Notes: generated from the letters alone by a model not told the origin. Positions 25,318 to 33,078 are shown, counted from the stretch's first letter. The stretch: DNA of 64,000 bases from Streptomyces fulvoviolaceus (GCF_000718165.1 NZ_JOEY01000003.1:1-64000); one strand, 5' to 3'. Made by a program: numbers and translations.

Positions 25318-26295
25318 ATGGGCTGGACGGTCCTCTACATCGCGTTCGGAATCGTCGCGCTGTGGCTGCTGGGCGAGGTGCTGCTGCAGTACAAGGCACG
25401 CCTGCGCTGGCGGCTGCTCGCCTTCGGCGGCTTCCTCTGCGTCGTCCTCGGCGTGCTGATCCCGTCGGTCGTCGTCATCGGACTGGGCGCGGCCGCCTTC
25501 GCGGTCGGCCAGACCTACGTCACGCTGTCGTTCCGCCGCGGCTTCGCGGAAGGCTGGGCGGTCAACCCGCCGGCCGCGCTGGGCGGTCTGACCGGAGGCA
25601 AGAAGGGCCGCCGGGAACGCGGCCGCGAGGAGCCGACGCTGGAGGTCTCCGACCTCGAAGCGGCCGACAACGCCTACGGTGACAACGGCGCCTACGACCA
25701 GGGCCGCCCGGACAACGCCGGCTACGGGCAAGACGACTACGACCGCGACGACGTCTTCACCCCCGCACGCCCCGCCGACCCCATGGCCGCCGAGACCACC
25801 TCCGTCTACGAGCCGCAGCCCCTGCCCGACGACACCGGCTCCTACGGCATATACAGCGATGCCGCCTACGCAGGCGACCAGTCCTACGCGACCGCGGGCC
25901 AGCCCCAGGACCAGTACGCGACGGCCGCCGCCGACCAGACGTACGGCTACGACGGTTACACCGGCTACGACCAGCAGCAGTACGGCTACGACCCGGCCGC
26001 ACAGCAGCAGTACGCCGCCTACTCCGACCCGTACATCGGCACCCAGACCTACGACGGCGCCTCGTACGACACCTCCTACGGCGGCCAGCAGCAGTACGTC
26101 CAGCAGGGCTACGGCCAGGACCAGTACGCCGGGACGTACGGCGGCGAGACCCCGGCCGGCGGCGTGTGGGTGCCGCAGCAGCGCACCGACGAGGCCTACG
26201 GCGGCGAACTCCCGCAGGAGCAGCCGTACTACCAGGACAACGGGCAGCAGCAGGCGCAGCAGGGCAACGGGTTCGACGAGCAGTACCGCTTCTGA
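25318..26295 (+). CDS. Membrane protein with Tyr/Gln/Gly-rich low-complexity tail
   Basis: A 325-residue protein. The first 75 residues hold two or three hydrophobic segments (VLYIAFGIVALWLLGEVLL; LAFGGFLCVVLGVLIPSVVV; IGLGAAAFAVGQ). After a basic linker (KKGRRERGREEP) about 210 residues are composed largely of Tyr, Gln, Gly, Asp, Ala and Ser, with units such as YDQQQYGYDP and QQQYVQQGYGQDQY. The composition is like that of prion-like or phase-separating domains. It faces the cytoplasm if the positive-inside rule holds. It is convergent with the phytoene-desaturase-like gene, 7 bp between stops. Function unknown. Confidence 0.75.
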   Translation: MGWTVLYIAFGIVALWLLGEVLLQYKARLRWRLLAFGGFLCVVLGVLIPSVVVIGLGAAAFAVGQTYVTLSFRRGFAEGWAVNPPAALGGLTGGKKGRRERGREEPTLEVSDLEAADNAYGDNGAYDQGRPDNAGYGQDDYDRDDVFTPARPADPMAAETTSVYEPQPLPDDTGSYGIYSDAAYAGDQSYATAGQPQDQYATAAADQTYGYDGYTGYDQQQYGYDPAAQQQYAAYSDPYIGTQTYDGASYDTSYGGQQQYVQQGYGQDQYAGTYGGETPAGGVWVPQQRTDEAYGGELPQEQPYYQDNGQQQAQQGNGFDEQYRF

Positions 26296-26302
26296 GCGGC
26301 GC

Positions 26303-27817
26303 TCACTGAGAACCGCGGAACTCGGGCCCCTCCACGACCAGTCCGGCGACCAGCGCGCCCGACATGCCGGCGTGGGGGAGCCCGCCGCCGGGGTGTGACC
26401 AGCCGCCGACGGTGAACAGCCCCGGCAGCCCAGTGGTGTTGCCCGGATGCAGCAGGCTGCCTTCGGCCGCGGCGAGTGCCGGCGCCGGTACCGCGCCGCC
26501 CTCCGCGCCGGTCGTGTCCGCGATGTCGGCAGGGATGCGCACCTCGTGCCAGAGGAGACGCTCATGCAGGTTCGGGACGGCGCGCTGGGCAGCCACGAGC
26601 AGCTTCTTCGCGTGACTGCTGAAGACCTCCTCCACAGGCCAGCGCCTGCCGGGGTAGGCGGGCACCACTGAGGTCAGTGTGATCGCTTCGTGGTCCGGGC
26701 CCGGGACCAGCTCGGGGTCGTCGGGGCGGAGCACTGTGAGCGTGGGCCGCGCGTCGAGTCCGGAGGGCGAGCCGAACACCAGGTCCAGCTCGCGCTCCCG
26801 GTCCTCCGCGTGCACCACCGTCCGATGCGCCACTCCCTCCGGGCGCCCGCCGCGCAGCGCCAGCAGCACCGTCATACGGCTGGGCAGCCCCTGCCGGGGA
26901 GGCACTTCACCGTCCTCCCGAACCGCCGTGCCCCGCACGCAGCGGCTCAGCACGTCGGGCGCGACGCCGGCGACCACGAAGTCGGCCTCCGCCACCGCCC
27001 CGTCGGCCAGCTCCACCCCGGCGGCCCGGCCGTCCTTCTCCAGCACCCCCGTGACCTCGGCGCCGAAGTGGAACTCGACCCGCCTGGCCACACACCGGTC
27101 GTACACCGCGCGCGCCAACTCCCGTATGCCGCCGCGGACATACCAGGTGCCGAAGGCGTGCTCCATGTACGGCAGCACGGCCGCGCTCGCCGGAGTGACC
27201 CGGGGATCCAGGCCGTACCCGAGCGCGTGGCTCTCCAGGAGGGCGACGAGCCTCGGGTCGCGGAGCTCCCAGGCGCCGACCTCGGCGAGCGTGCCGGCCC
27301 GGCGAGTGCGCAGCAGGTGCTTGTGGGGGACCGACGGGTAGGGCTCGCGCTCGGCCAGCACCGACCAGTTCGGCCACAGGGGCTCCTCCAGGAGCGGTCT
27401 GCGGGTCCGGTCCCAGGCCTCACGGGCCCGGACCAGGAAGTCGCCCCAGCGGGCGCCCGCGCCCGACCCGAGGGCCTCGTCCAGGGCGGTGACGGCGCCC
27501 GCGCGCGAGGCGTTCGGCAGCGATACCTCGGTGCCGTCCGTGAAGACGTGCCGTGACGACGGGTCGACCTGGACCAGGTCGAGGACCGCCTCCAGTGGCT
27601 CCTTGCCGGTCTTGACGAACAGGTCGCGGTAGACCGCGGGCAGCGTGAGCAGTCCCGGGCCGGTGTCGAAGGAGAAGCCGTCGCGCTCGAAGCGGCGCAC
27701 CGCTCCGCCGTACGTCTCCGTACGCTCGTACACTGCCACCCGGTGGCCCGCGACGGCCAGCCGGGCAGCGGCCGCCATCGCGCCCATCCCGGCGCCGATC
27801 ACCGCAATCCGTGCCAT
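26303..27817 (-). CDS. Phytoene desaturase-family FAD oxidoreductase
   Basis: A 504-residue amine-oxidase/CrtI-like flavoprotein. The FAD motif is AVIGAGMGAMAAAARL, with FDTGPGLLTLP following and LFTVGGWSHPGGGLPHAGMSG at the C-terminus, typical of CrtI/CrtD and their paralogues. No other carotenoid gene is present, so the substrate is open. I start at the ATG at 27817. The frame continues upstream to 27973 but would pass through the IS110 left end, so that extension is rejected. The IS110 core begins 24 bp upstream of the start codon, so the native promoter or operon partner has been displaced. Excising the IS places the DUF4126 gene 43 bp upstream. Confidence 0.85.
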   Translation of the reverse strand: MARIAVIGAGMGAMAAAARLAVAGHRVAVYERTETYGGAVRRFERDGFSFDTGPGLLTLPAVYRDLFVKTGKEPLEAVLDLVQVDPSSRHVFTDGTEVSLPNASRAGAVTALDEALGSGAGARWGDFLVRAREAWDRTRRPLLEEPLWPNWSVLAEREPYPSVPHKHLLRTRRAGTLAEVGAWELRDPRLVALLESHALGYGLDPRVTPASAAVLPYMEHAFGTWYVRGGIRELARAVYDRCVARRVEFHFGAEVTGVLEKDGRAAGVELADGAVAEADFVVAGVAPDVLSRCVRGTAVREDGEVPPRQGLPSRMTVLLALRGGRPEGVAHRTVVHAEDRERELDLVFGSPSGLDARPTLTVLRPDDPELVPGPDHEAITLTSVVPAYPGRRWPVEEVFSSHAKKLLVAAQRAVPNLHERLLWHEVRIPADIADTTGAEGGAVPAPALAAAEGSLLHPGNTTGLPGLFTVGGWSHPGGGLPHAGMSGALVAGLVVEGPEFRGSQ

Positions 27818-27860
27818 GCCTGCGACTTTATCGGCCGCCACTGACATTGATACTCGTAAG

Positions 27861-28026
27861 CGGGTTCCGGTGGTCGTGGCTCTGCCACTGACTGACACCC
27901 TGCTGGGTTGTCTTCCGGCTGTACCGTCCGGCTGCCGGAGCCCGTTCTTCATGGCTCCGGCCAGGTGGAACATGACCTGATAGGAGCTTGGTCAGAAGCC
28001 CCCTCAATGTCCTGTCTGCCCCACCC
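27861..28026 (+). ncRNA. Candidate bridge RNA of the IS110 element
   Basis: Two guide-bearing loops can be read. Donor loop: the stem GGTGG (27964-27968)/CCACC (28021-28025), continued by CA-GAC/GTC-TG, encloses ATAGGAGCT (27980-27988), identical to the right end with core (29285-29293). It also encloses TCAATGTC (28004-28011), the reverse complement of the left end GACATTGA (27843-27850). Target loop: GCCACT (27884-27889) equals the left flank plus core (27837-27842), and GACTGA (27890-27895) is the reverse complement of the right flank TCAGTC (29294-29299); GGTG/CACC encloses it. Additional hairpin CCGGAGCC/GGCTCCGG at 27936-27961. The 5' end is inferred from the junction promoter. The two target guides are adjacent, which is less canonical. 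Confidence 0.65.
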
Positions 28027-28063
28027 GGCCGGTGCCGCCTCCGGCTAGGAAGGCACCTCCAGC

Positions 28064-29278
28064 ATGACAGCAGCAGATGCGGCGAGCACGGCTGGCCAGG
28101 GCGTGTTCGGCGGCGTGGACTCCCACGCCGACACCATCCATACGGCGGTCGTCACGGACAACGGCGGCCACCTCACCGACGCCGAATTCCCCACCACCGC
28201 CGCCGGACACGCGGCGGCCATCGCGTTCCTGGCCGCCCACGGGACCGTGATGGCGATCGGCGTCGAGGGCACCGCGTCCTACGGAACCGGCTTCACCCGC
28301 GCGGCCCGCGCCGCCGGCCTGACCGTGGTCGAGGTCAACCGCCCCGACCGGGCCGAACGCCGCCGCAGCGGCAAGTCGGACCCTATCGACGCCTACGCCG
28401 CCGCCCGCGCCGCACTGTCCGGACGCGCATCGAGCGCGCCCAAGGACGACAGCGTCACCGGCATCCGCGCCCTCCACAACGCCGCCCGGTCCACGGTCAA
28501 AGCCCGCACCGCCGCCATGAACCAGATCGGGCACATCCTCATCAGCGCCCCCGACGCCGTCCGCGCCAGATACCGGGCCCTGCACGGCAAGGCGCTGATC
28601 GACGCCCTGGCACACCTGCGTCCCACGGGAGACACCGTCCACACTGCCGTCCTGACCGCGCTGAAGAGCCTCGCCCGACGCGTGAAGTCCCTGGCCGCCG
28701 AGCACGACGAACTCACGGCCGTGCTGGACGAAACCGTCGCCGAGCACAACCCGGGCCTGCGGGCCGCCTACGGCGTCGGCCCCGACACCGCGGCCCAGCT
28801 GCTGATCACCGCCGGCGGCAACCGGGACCGCCTGCGCACCGAGGCGTCCTTCGCAGCCCTGTGCGGCGTCGCCCCCGTGCCCGCCTCCAGCGGCAAAACC
28901 AACCGTCATCGCCTCTCACGAGGCGGCGACCGGGCCGCCAACGCGGCCCTCTACCGGATAGCCCTCGTCCGCATGTCCAGCGACCGCCGCACCCGCGACT
29001 ACGTGACCCGGCAGACCGCGGCAGGCCGGACCAAGAAGGAGATCATCCGGCTCCTCAAACGGGCCATCGCCCGGGAAGTGTTCCGCTGCCTCACCACCAC
29101 GGTCACAGTTCCCGACATCGCGGACCTGCGACCCGCGCGTCAGGCCAAGAACATCACCCTCACCGCCGCCGCCCACCACTTCGGTGTCTGGCCCGCCGTC
29201 ATCTCCTGCATCGAACGCGGCGCCCGCCGCGACGACGACCTCGCCAACGCCTACCGCAACTGGCTCACCGCTGCTTGA
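28064..29278 (+). CDS. IS110-family transposase (DEDD recombinase)
   Basis: A 404-residue serine/RuvC-type recombinase directed by a bridge RNA in this family. The N-terminal RuvC-like DEDD domain has GVDSHADT (first Asp), GVEGTASYG (Glu) and KSDPIDAYAAARAAL (last two Asp). The C-terminal Transposase_20 domain has GPDTAAQLL (helix-hairpin-helix like), FAALCGVAPVPASSGKTNR with the candidate nucleophile Ser, and LSRGGDRAANAALYRIA. Length equals that of the type element IS110. The frame is intact, so the element may be active. The stop TGA is part of TTGACA (29275-29280), the half-promoter discussed in the findings. Confidence 0.95.
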   Translation: MTAADAASTAGQGVFGGVDSHADTIHTAVVTDNGGHLTDAEFPTTAAGHAAAIAFLAAHGTVMAIGVEGTASYGTGFTRAARAAGLTVVEVNRPDRAERRRSGKSDPIDAYAAARAALSGRASSAPKDDSVTGIRALHNAARSTVKARTAAMNQIGHILISAPDAVRARYRALHGKALIDALAHLRPTGDTVHTAVLTALKSLARRVKSLAAEHDELTAVLDETVAEHNPGLRAAYGVGPDTAAQLLITAGGNRDRLRTEASFAALCGVAPVPASSGKTNRHRLSRGGDRAANAALYRIALVRMSSDRRTRDYVTRQTAAGRTKKEIIRLLKRAIAREVFRCLTTTVTVPDIADLRPARQAKNITLTAAAHHFGVWPAVISCIERGARRDDDLANAYRNWLTAA

Positions 29279-29311
29279 CAGCCAATAGGAGCTTCAGTCC
29301 GGGCGCGGAGG

Positions 29312-29935
29312 TCAGTCGGGTGGTCGCCCCGACCGCCCCACCCGGGCCGCGAGCCGTTTCTCCTCCCGCCGCTGGGCCCGGCGCCGCAGGAAGCGCCGGA
29401 TCCGCGAGATCAGGAAGACGAGTGTCACCAGCCCGGACACCAGCAGCACACCCGCGATGACCGCGGCCGCCCCCGGATGGAACATCGCGAAGGTGACGAT
29501 CCCGCCGACCCCGAGGTCCTCCGCCAGACTCACGATCACGTTGCTGAAGGGTTCCGGCGAGGTGTTGATCGCCATCCGGGTCCCGGCCTTGACCGTGTGG
29601 CTGGCCAGCGCCGTCGAACCGCCGACCAGGCCCGCGACCACGTCGTCGAGCGAACCGCTCTGCCCGGCGAGCAGTGCCCCGACCCAGGCACCGGCGACCG
29701 GCCGGATCACGGTGTGCACCGAGTCCCAGGCCGAGTCGACGTACGGGATCTTGTCGGCGACCGCCTCGCACAGGAACAGCACGCCCGCTGTGACGAGGAC
29801 CTCAGGGCGCTGCAGGGTCTCGGGGATGTCGTCGCTCAGCCCCGTCGCGCCGAACACGCCGAGCAGCAGCACCACGGCGTACGCGTTGACGCCGCTGGCC
29901 CAGCCGCTGGTGAAGACCAAGGGGAGTACGGACAC
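29312..29935 (-). CDS. DUF4126 membrane protein
   Basis: A 207-residue integral membrane protein from the GTG at 29935 (VSVLPLVFTSGWASGVNAY). It has about five hydrophobic segments including VVLLLGVFGATGL, VTAGVLFLCEAVAD and AAVIAGVLLVSGLVTLVFLI. The GGSTALASHTVKAGTRMAINTSPEP motif region is typical of DUF4126. The C-terminus is very basic. The frame extends upstream to 30286 but that part is Pro/Arg-rich GC noise and is rejected. Before the IS110 insertion this gene would have been followed 43 bp later by the phytoene-desaturase-like gene. Function unknown. Confidence 0.75.
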   Translation of the reverse strand: MSVLPLVFTSGWASGVNAYAVVLLLGVFGATGLSDDIPETLQRPEVLVTAGVLFLCEAVADKIPYVDSAWDSVHTVIRPVAGAWVGALLAGQSGSLDDVVAGLVGGSTALASHTVKAGTRMAINTSPEPFSNVIVSLAEDLGVGGIVTFAMFHPGAAAVIAGVLLVSGLVTLVFLISRIRRFLRRRAQRREEKRLAARVGRSGRPPD

Positions 29936-29976
29936 GGACGCGATCGTAACCAGTCGGCGACAGCGGGTCCTGGGTC

Positions 29977-30029
29977 TGAGTGCGCACGGCTGAGTACGCG
30001 TACCTAGTGGGTGAGATGAGTACGCGCAC
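29977..30029. promoter_or_regulatory. Three TGAGTNCGC motifs, MacR-box-like
   Basis: TGAGTGCGCAC (29977-29987), TGAGTACGCGTAC (29991-30003, continuing CTA) and TGAGTACGCGCAC (30017-30029). The middle copy matches the TGAGTAC-n2-GTACTCA site I recall for MacR at 12 of 14 defined bases. They lie 42-94 bp upstream of the DUF4126 start. Confidence 0.4.
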
Positions 30030-30191
30030 GGATGGGTGCCGACCTGCGTGAACGAGAGAGTGGAGGCACGGAAAGGGGCGCGGCTCCGGCACCGGCGACA
30101 CGGGGCGCCGGAACGGAGCGGCCCCTGATCCGCTCCTTCCGCCGGCTCGGCCGGCGGGAGCGAGGCACGAGGGAACCCGGAATGACCGAAC

Positions 30192-30236
30192 GGGGGCCCA
30201 ACGGGGGAAACCGGGGGACACGGGGGACAACGGGGG
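30192..30236 (+). repeat. Five G5 tracts, candidate G-quadruplex
   Basis: Runs of exactly five G at 30192-30196, 30203-30207, 30213-30217, 30222-30226 and 30232-30236, separated by 4-6 nt (CCCAAC, AAACC, ACAC, ACAAC). Four adjacent runs with short loops meet the usual quadruplex rule with a spare run. Confidence 0.75.
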
Positions 30237-30316
30237 AGCACGAGAAGGCGCCGGTTCGAGGTGGCCCGCGGGGGACGCGGCCACACCGGACCGGCGCTTT
30301 CGTGCGTCGCCGTATG

Positions 30317-30946
30317 TCAGCGGCGTCCGCTCACCCGACCCTGAAGCAGCCGCGACAGCGCCGAGTGGACGTCGTCCAGCGAGCGTTCGGGCTGGAAGGA
30401 CTGCCAGTCCAGGGCGGCCACCAGGACCATGCCGACCAGCGCGGAGGCGGTCAGCGAGATGTCGATCTCGTCGCTGAACTCGCCGTTCTCCACGCCGTCG
30501 CGCAGCACGCCCTCCACGACCGCGACGGCCTCCTGACGGACCACCATGAGCGTGGACTGCCAGGCCCTGTTGGTGCGCCACAGCTCGGCCACGTACAGCT
30601 GGGTGAAGGCCGGATAGCGGTCGATGAAGACGAGACCGGCCCGGATCATCGCGTCCAGGGCGTCGACCTTGCCGCCGCCGTCCCGGGCCGTTCTCTCGGC
30701 CGCCTCCCGCAGGGAGGCGGTGAGGAGTCCCACGCCGTGTCGCAGCAGCTCCTCGAAGAGGACGGACTTGCTCGCGAAGTTGTAGTAGACGGTGCCCTTC
30801 GCGACTCCGGCGCGCTCGGCGATCTCGTCGACCGTGGTGGCGGAGAAGCCCTGCTCGGCGATGAGCGTGACGGCCGCCTCGTAGAGCTTCTGCCGGGTGG
30901 CCTCGCGGCGTGTGCTGACGCCCGCCGCGGCGCTGCTGCTTTCCAT
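30317..30946 (-). CDS. TetR-family repressor
   Basis: A 209-residue regulator. The N-terminal HTH (EAAVTLIAEQGFSATTVDEIAERAGVAKGTVYYNFASK region) is a textbook TetR domain, and the C-terminal ligand/dimer domain is helical. Start ATG 30946; a longer frame into the YhgE gene is rejected. It follows the YhgE/Pip gene by 47 bp and so is probably the last gene of ATPase-yhgE-tetR. The 30-bp palindrome before the first gene (33828-33857) is the likely operator, giving autoregulation. The inducer is unknown. Confidence 0.9.
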   Translation of the reverse strand: MESSSAAAGVSTRREATRQKLYEAAVTLIAEQGFSATTVDEIAERAGVAKGTVYYNFASKSVLFEELLRHGVGLLTASLREAAERTARDGGGKVDALDAMIRAGLVFIDRYPAFTQLYVAELWRTNRAWQSTLMVVRQEAVAVVEGVLRDGVENGEFSDEIDISLTASALVGMVLVAALDWQSFQPERSLDDVHSALSRLLQGRVSGRR

Positions 30947-30993
30947 GGCCCTGATTGTCACAGGAGCCGTCGCCCCCGAGGTCACCGGCGGGC

Positions 30994-33078
30994 TCACAGG
31001 GTCAGCTCCGGATGCAGCCGGTCGAGCGTCCACACCTGTCGGCGGCCGGCCGACAGGGCGGTCAGCGCGAGGGCGCCCGCGGTGAAGGCCGTGAGCACCA
31101 CGCACGCGTGCCACACCGGTGACAGCCCCCCGCCGGTGATGAGCCTCCTGAGGGCCTCGACGACGTAACTCATCGGCAGGAAGGGGTGGATCGCGTCGAA
31201 GAAGTCCGGACTGGTCTGCACGGGGTAGGTGCCGCCCGCCGACGTCAGCTGCAGCATCAGGAAGGCGAGGACGAGAATCCGGCCCGCCGCTCCGAAGCGC
31301 GCGTTCAGCCACTGCACGATCGCCGCGAAGCACGCCGTCACCAGGAACAGGAAGCCCACCGTCCCGGCCGCCCGGGCCATCTGCAGGCCGATCGCCCAGT
31401 GCAGCACCGACATGAGGGCCACCGTCTGCAGCACGCCGATCGCCACCACCGGCAGCCAGCCCGCCAGCGCGATCCGCCAGGCCGAGGCACCCGCGGCGAG
31501 GGCGCGCCGGTTCATCGGCGCGATCAGCATGTACGCCACCATCGCGCCCACCCACAGGGACAGCGGGATGAAGTACGGGGCGAAGCCGGTGCCGTAGTTG
31601 GGCGCCTTGTGGAGGTCCTTGGAGACGAGCTGGACCGGGTCGGCCATGACCTCGGTGCGCTCGTCGCGGTCCGTCTTGTCGTAGTCGGGGATCTGCGAGG
31701 CGCCGTCGTGCAGCCCGTCCGAGAGCTTCCCGGAGCCGTCGACGAGCCTGTACATGCCGCCGCTCAGGTCGTCGGCGCCGGTCTTGAGTTCACCGACGCC
31801 CTCGTTGAGGTCCTGCGCGCCGGTCCTGGCCGTGCCGAGGCCCGAGTGGAGCGTCCTGGCGCCGGCGGCGACCTTCCCGGCGCCCTCGTTCAGCTTGTTG
31901 ATCTTCGATACGGCGTCGTCGAGGTCCTCGGAGAGGTGGGGCGCGCGGTCGGCGAGCGCCTGGGCCTGCTTCTGGAGCGTGGCGAGGTGGCCGTCGAGCT
32001 TCTTCAGGTCGCCGTGTTGGTCGGCGATCAGCGTGTTGACGTCGTCGGCGACCTTCGCCACGTCGGCGGCGGCCTCCTTGGCCTTCTTCAGGTCGGCACA
32101 GGCGGCGTCCGGCAGCAGGGGGTCCGCGCAGCGCCTCTCGTATACGGCGTCCAGCGTGTCGGAGGCCGCGTGGGCGCCCTTGGCCGCGGCCGGGGCCGTC
32201 TTCGCCAGGGTGTCGAGGTTGTGCCGGATCGCCCCGGCGGAGTCGGCGACGAGCCGGGCCGTGTCGCCGATGGCCTTCTCGTTGTCCTCGAGGAAGGGAC
32301 CGACCTTGTCCGCGACCCCGTTGACCTTGTCGGCGAGGGTCTGCGTGCCGTCGGCGACCTGCTGCGAACCGTCCTCCAGGTCGCCCGCGCCCGTGTCGAG
32401 CTTCGTCAGCCCCTCGGACAGCTGGGAGCTGCCCTTCTTGGCGTCCTTCAGGCCGGAGGCGAGGTCCCTGGACCCCTGCTCCGCCTGCCCGATGCCGCCT
32501 TCGAGGTCGTCGGCGCCGTTCGCGGCCTTCACCGTGGCGCCGTGGATGTCGGAGAAGGAGATGAAGATCCGGTCCAGGAAGGACCGCGACGCCTTCGTGG
32601 AGGCCGCCTGGCGCACCTCGGCGAAGACCGTCCGCGAGATCTGCCCGACGATGTAGTTGTTGGCGTCGTTCGTGCGGACCTGGAGCGCGCCCGTCTCGGG
32701 GGAGTCGCCCGCGCTGGACGCGATCCGCCTGCTGAAGTCGTCCGGCATGGTCAGCGACAGGTAGTAACTGCCGTTCTCGACACCCTCCCGGGCCTCGGCC
32801 GCGCTCACCTCGTGCCAGTCGAAGACGTCGCTGTCGCGCAGCCCCTGTGTGATGTCGGCGCCCGCCGTGAGCTTCTTCCCGTCGGCACTCGCCCCCTTGT
32901 CGTCGTTCACGAGCGCCACGGGGATCCGGTCGAGCCGGCCGTACGGATCCCAGAAGGACCACAGGTACAGGGCGCCGTAGAGCAACGGCAGTACCAGCAG
33001 CGCGACCAGGGCGGCGCGCGGCAGCTTCCCCCTGCCGAAGCGGCGGAGCTCAAGCGCGGCCAGTCTCGGCGAGCGCAT
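30994..33078 (-). CDS. YhgE/Pip-family membrane protein (ABC-2 permease-like)
   Basis: A 694-residue protein. An N-terminal TM helix (LVALLVLPLLYGALYLWSFW) is followed by an extracytoplasmic region with a long heptad-rich stretch of Gly/Ala/Asp/Leu repeats (LEGGIGQAEQG through ELKTGADDLSGGMYRLVDGSGKLS), then five or six C-terminal TM helices of the ABC-2 type. YhgE/Pip proteins include phage receptors, type VII-like secretion components and exporters. The gene overlaps the upstream ATPase gene by 29 bp, so the two are translationally coupled and likely form a transporter. The long coiled section could span the periplasm-like space to the wall. Substrate unknown. Confidence 0.88.
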   Translation of the reverse strand: MRSPRLAALELRRFGRGKLPRAALVALLVLPLLYGALYLWSFWDPYGRLDRIPVALVNDDKGASADGKKLTAGADITQGLRDSDVFDWHEVSAAEAREGVENGSYYLSLTMPDDFSRRIASSAGDSPETGALQVRTNDANNYIVGQISRTVFAEVRQAASTKASRSFLDRIFISFSDIHGATVKAANGADDLEGGIGQAEQGSRDLASGLKDAKKGSSQLSEGLTKLDTGAGDLEDGSQQVADGTQTLADKVNGVADKVGPFLEDNEKAIGDTARLVADSAGAIRHNLDTLAKTAPAAAKGAHAASDTLDAVYERRCADPLLPDAACADLKKAKEAAADVAKVADDVNTLIADQHGDLKKLDGHLATLQKQAQALADRAPHLSEDLDDAVSKINKLNEGAGKVAAGARTLHSGLGTARTGAQDLNEGVGELKTGADDLSGGMYRLVDGSGKLSDGLHDGASQIPDYDKTDRDERTEVMADPVQLVSKDLHKAPNYGTGFAPYFIPLSLWVGAMVAYMLIAPMNRRALAAGASAWRIALAGWLPVVAIGVLQTVALMSVLHWAIGLQMARAAGTVGFLFLVTACFAAIVQWLNARFGAAGRILVLAFLMLQLTSAGGTYPVQTSPDFFDAIHPFLPMSYVVEALRRLITGGGLSPVWHACVVLTAFTAGALALTALSAGRRQVWTLDRLHPELTL

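Larger units (their letters stand above)
27843..29293 (+). mobile_element. IS110-family insertion sequence with CT core
   Basis: A 1451-bp element encoding one 404-residue transposase. I place its borders by CT dinucleotides at 27841-27842 and 29292-29293, the core dinucleotide known for IS621. The left non-coding end is 221 bp and the right end only 15 bp, as in the IS110 group. There are no terminal inverted repeats and no long target duplication, as expected of the family. Guide-like sequences in the left-end RNA match both ends and both flanks at exactly these borders (see the ncRNA). It sits between a DUF4126 gene and a phytoene-desaturase-like gene, opposite to their direction. Confidence 0.8.
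29936..30316. other. 381-bp intergenic region with motif cluster and G tracts
   Basis: This gap separates the DUF4126 start from the TetR gene stop. Next to the DUF4126 start it holds three TGAGT(A/G)CGC motifs. Further on are dyads such as GGCGCCGG and GCCGGCTCGGCCGGC, then a run of five G5 tracts. Long open frames cross it but lack coding character. Confidence 0.6.

Noticed and set aside
26303..27817. Carotenoid biosynthetic gene cluster
   Set aside because: Only one phytoene-desaturase-like gene is present. No crtE, crtB or other pathway genes lie around it.
27980..29294. ATAGGAGCTT copies at 27980-27989 and 29285-29294 as target-site duplication of the IS110 element
   Set aside because: IS110 elements do not make 10-bp duplications, and this would leave only about 75 bp of left end. 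The copy at 27980 fits better as the donor guide inside the bridge RNA.
30192..30236. CRISPR array suspected from evenly spaced repeats
   Set aside because: The repeated unit is only G5 with 4-6-nt spacers, no cas genes are near, and spacers are far too short.
30032..31168. Open frame on the plus strand through the G5 tracts and tetR
   Set aside because: Only Arg/Gly/Thr low-complexity sequence in the intergenic part and antisense to tetR after that.
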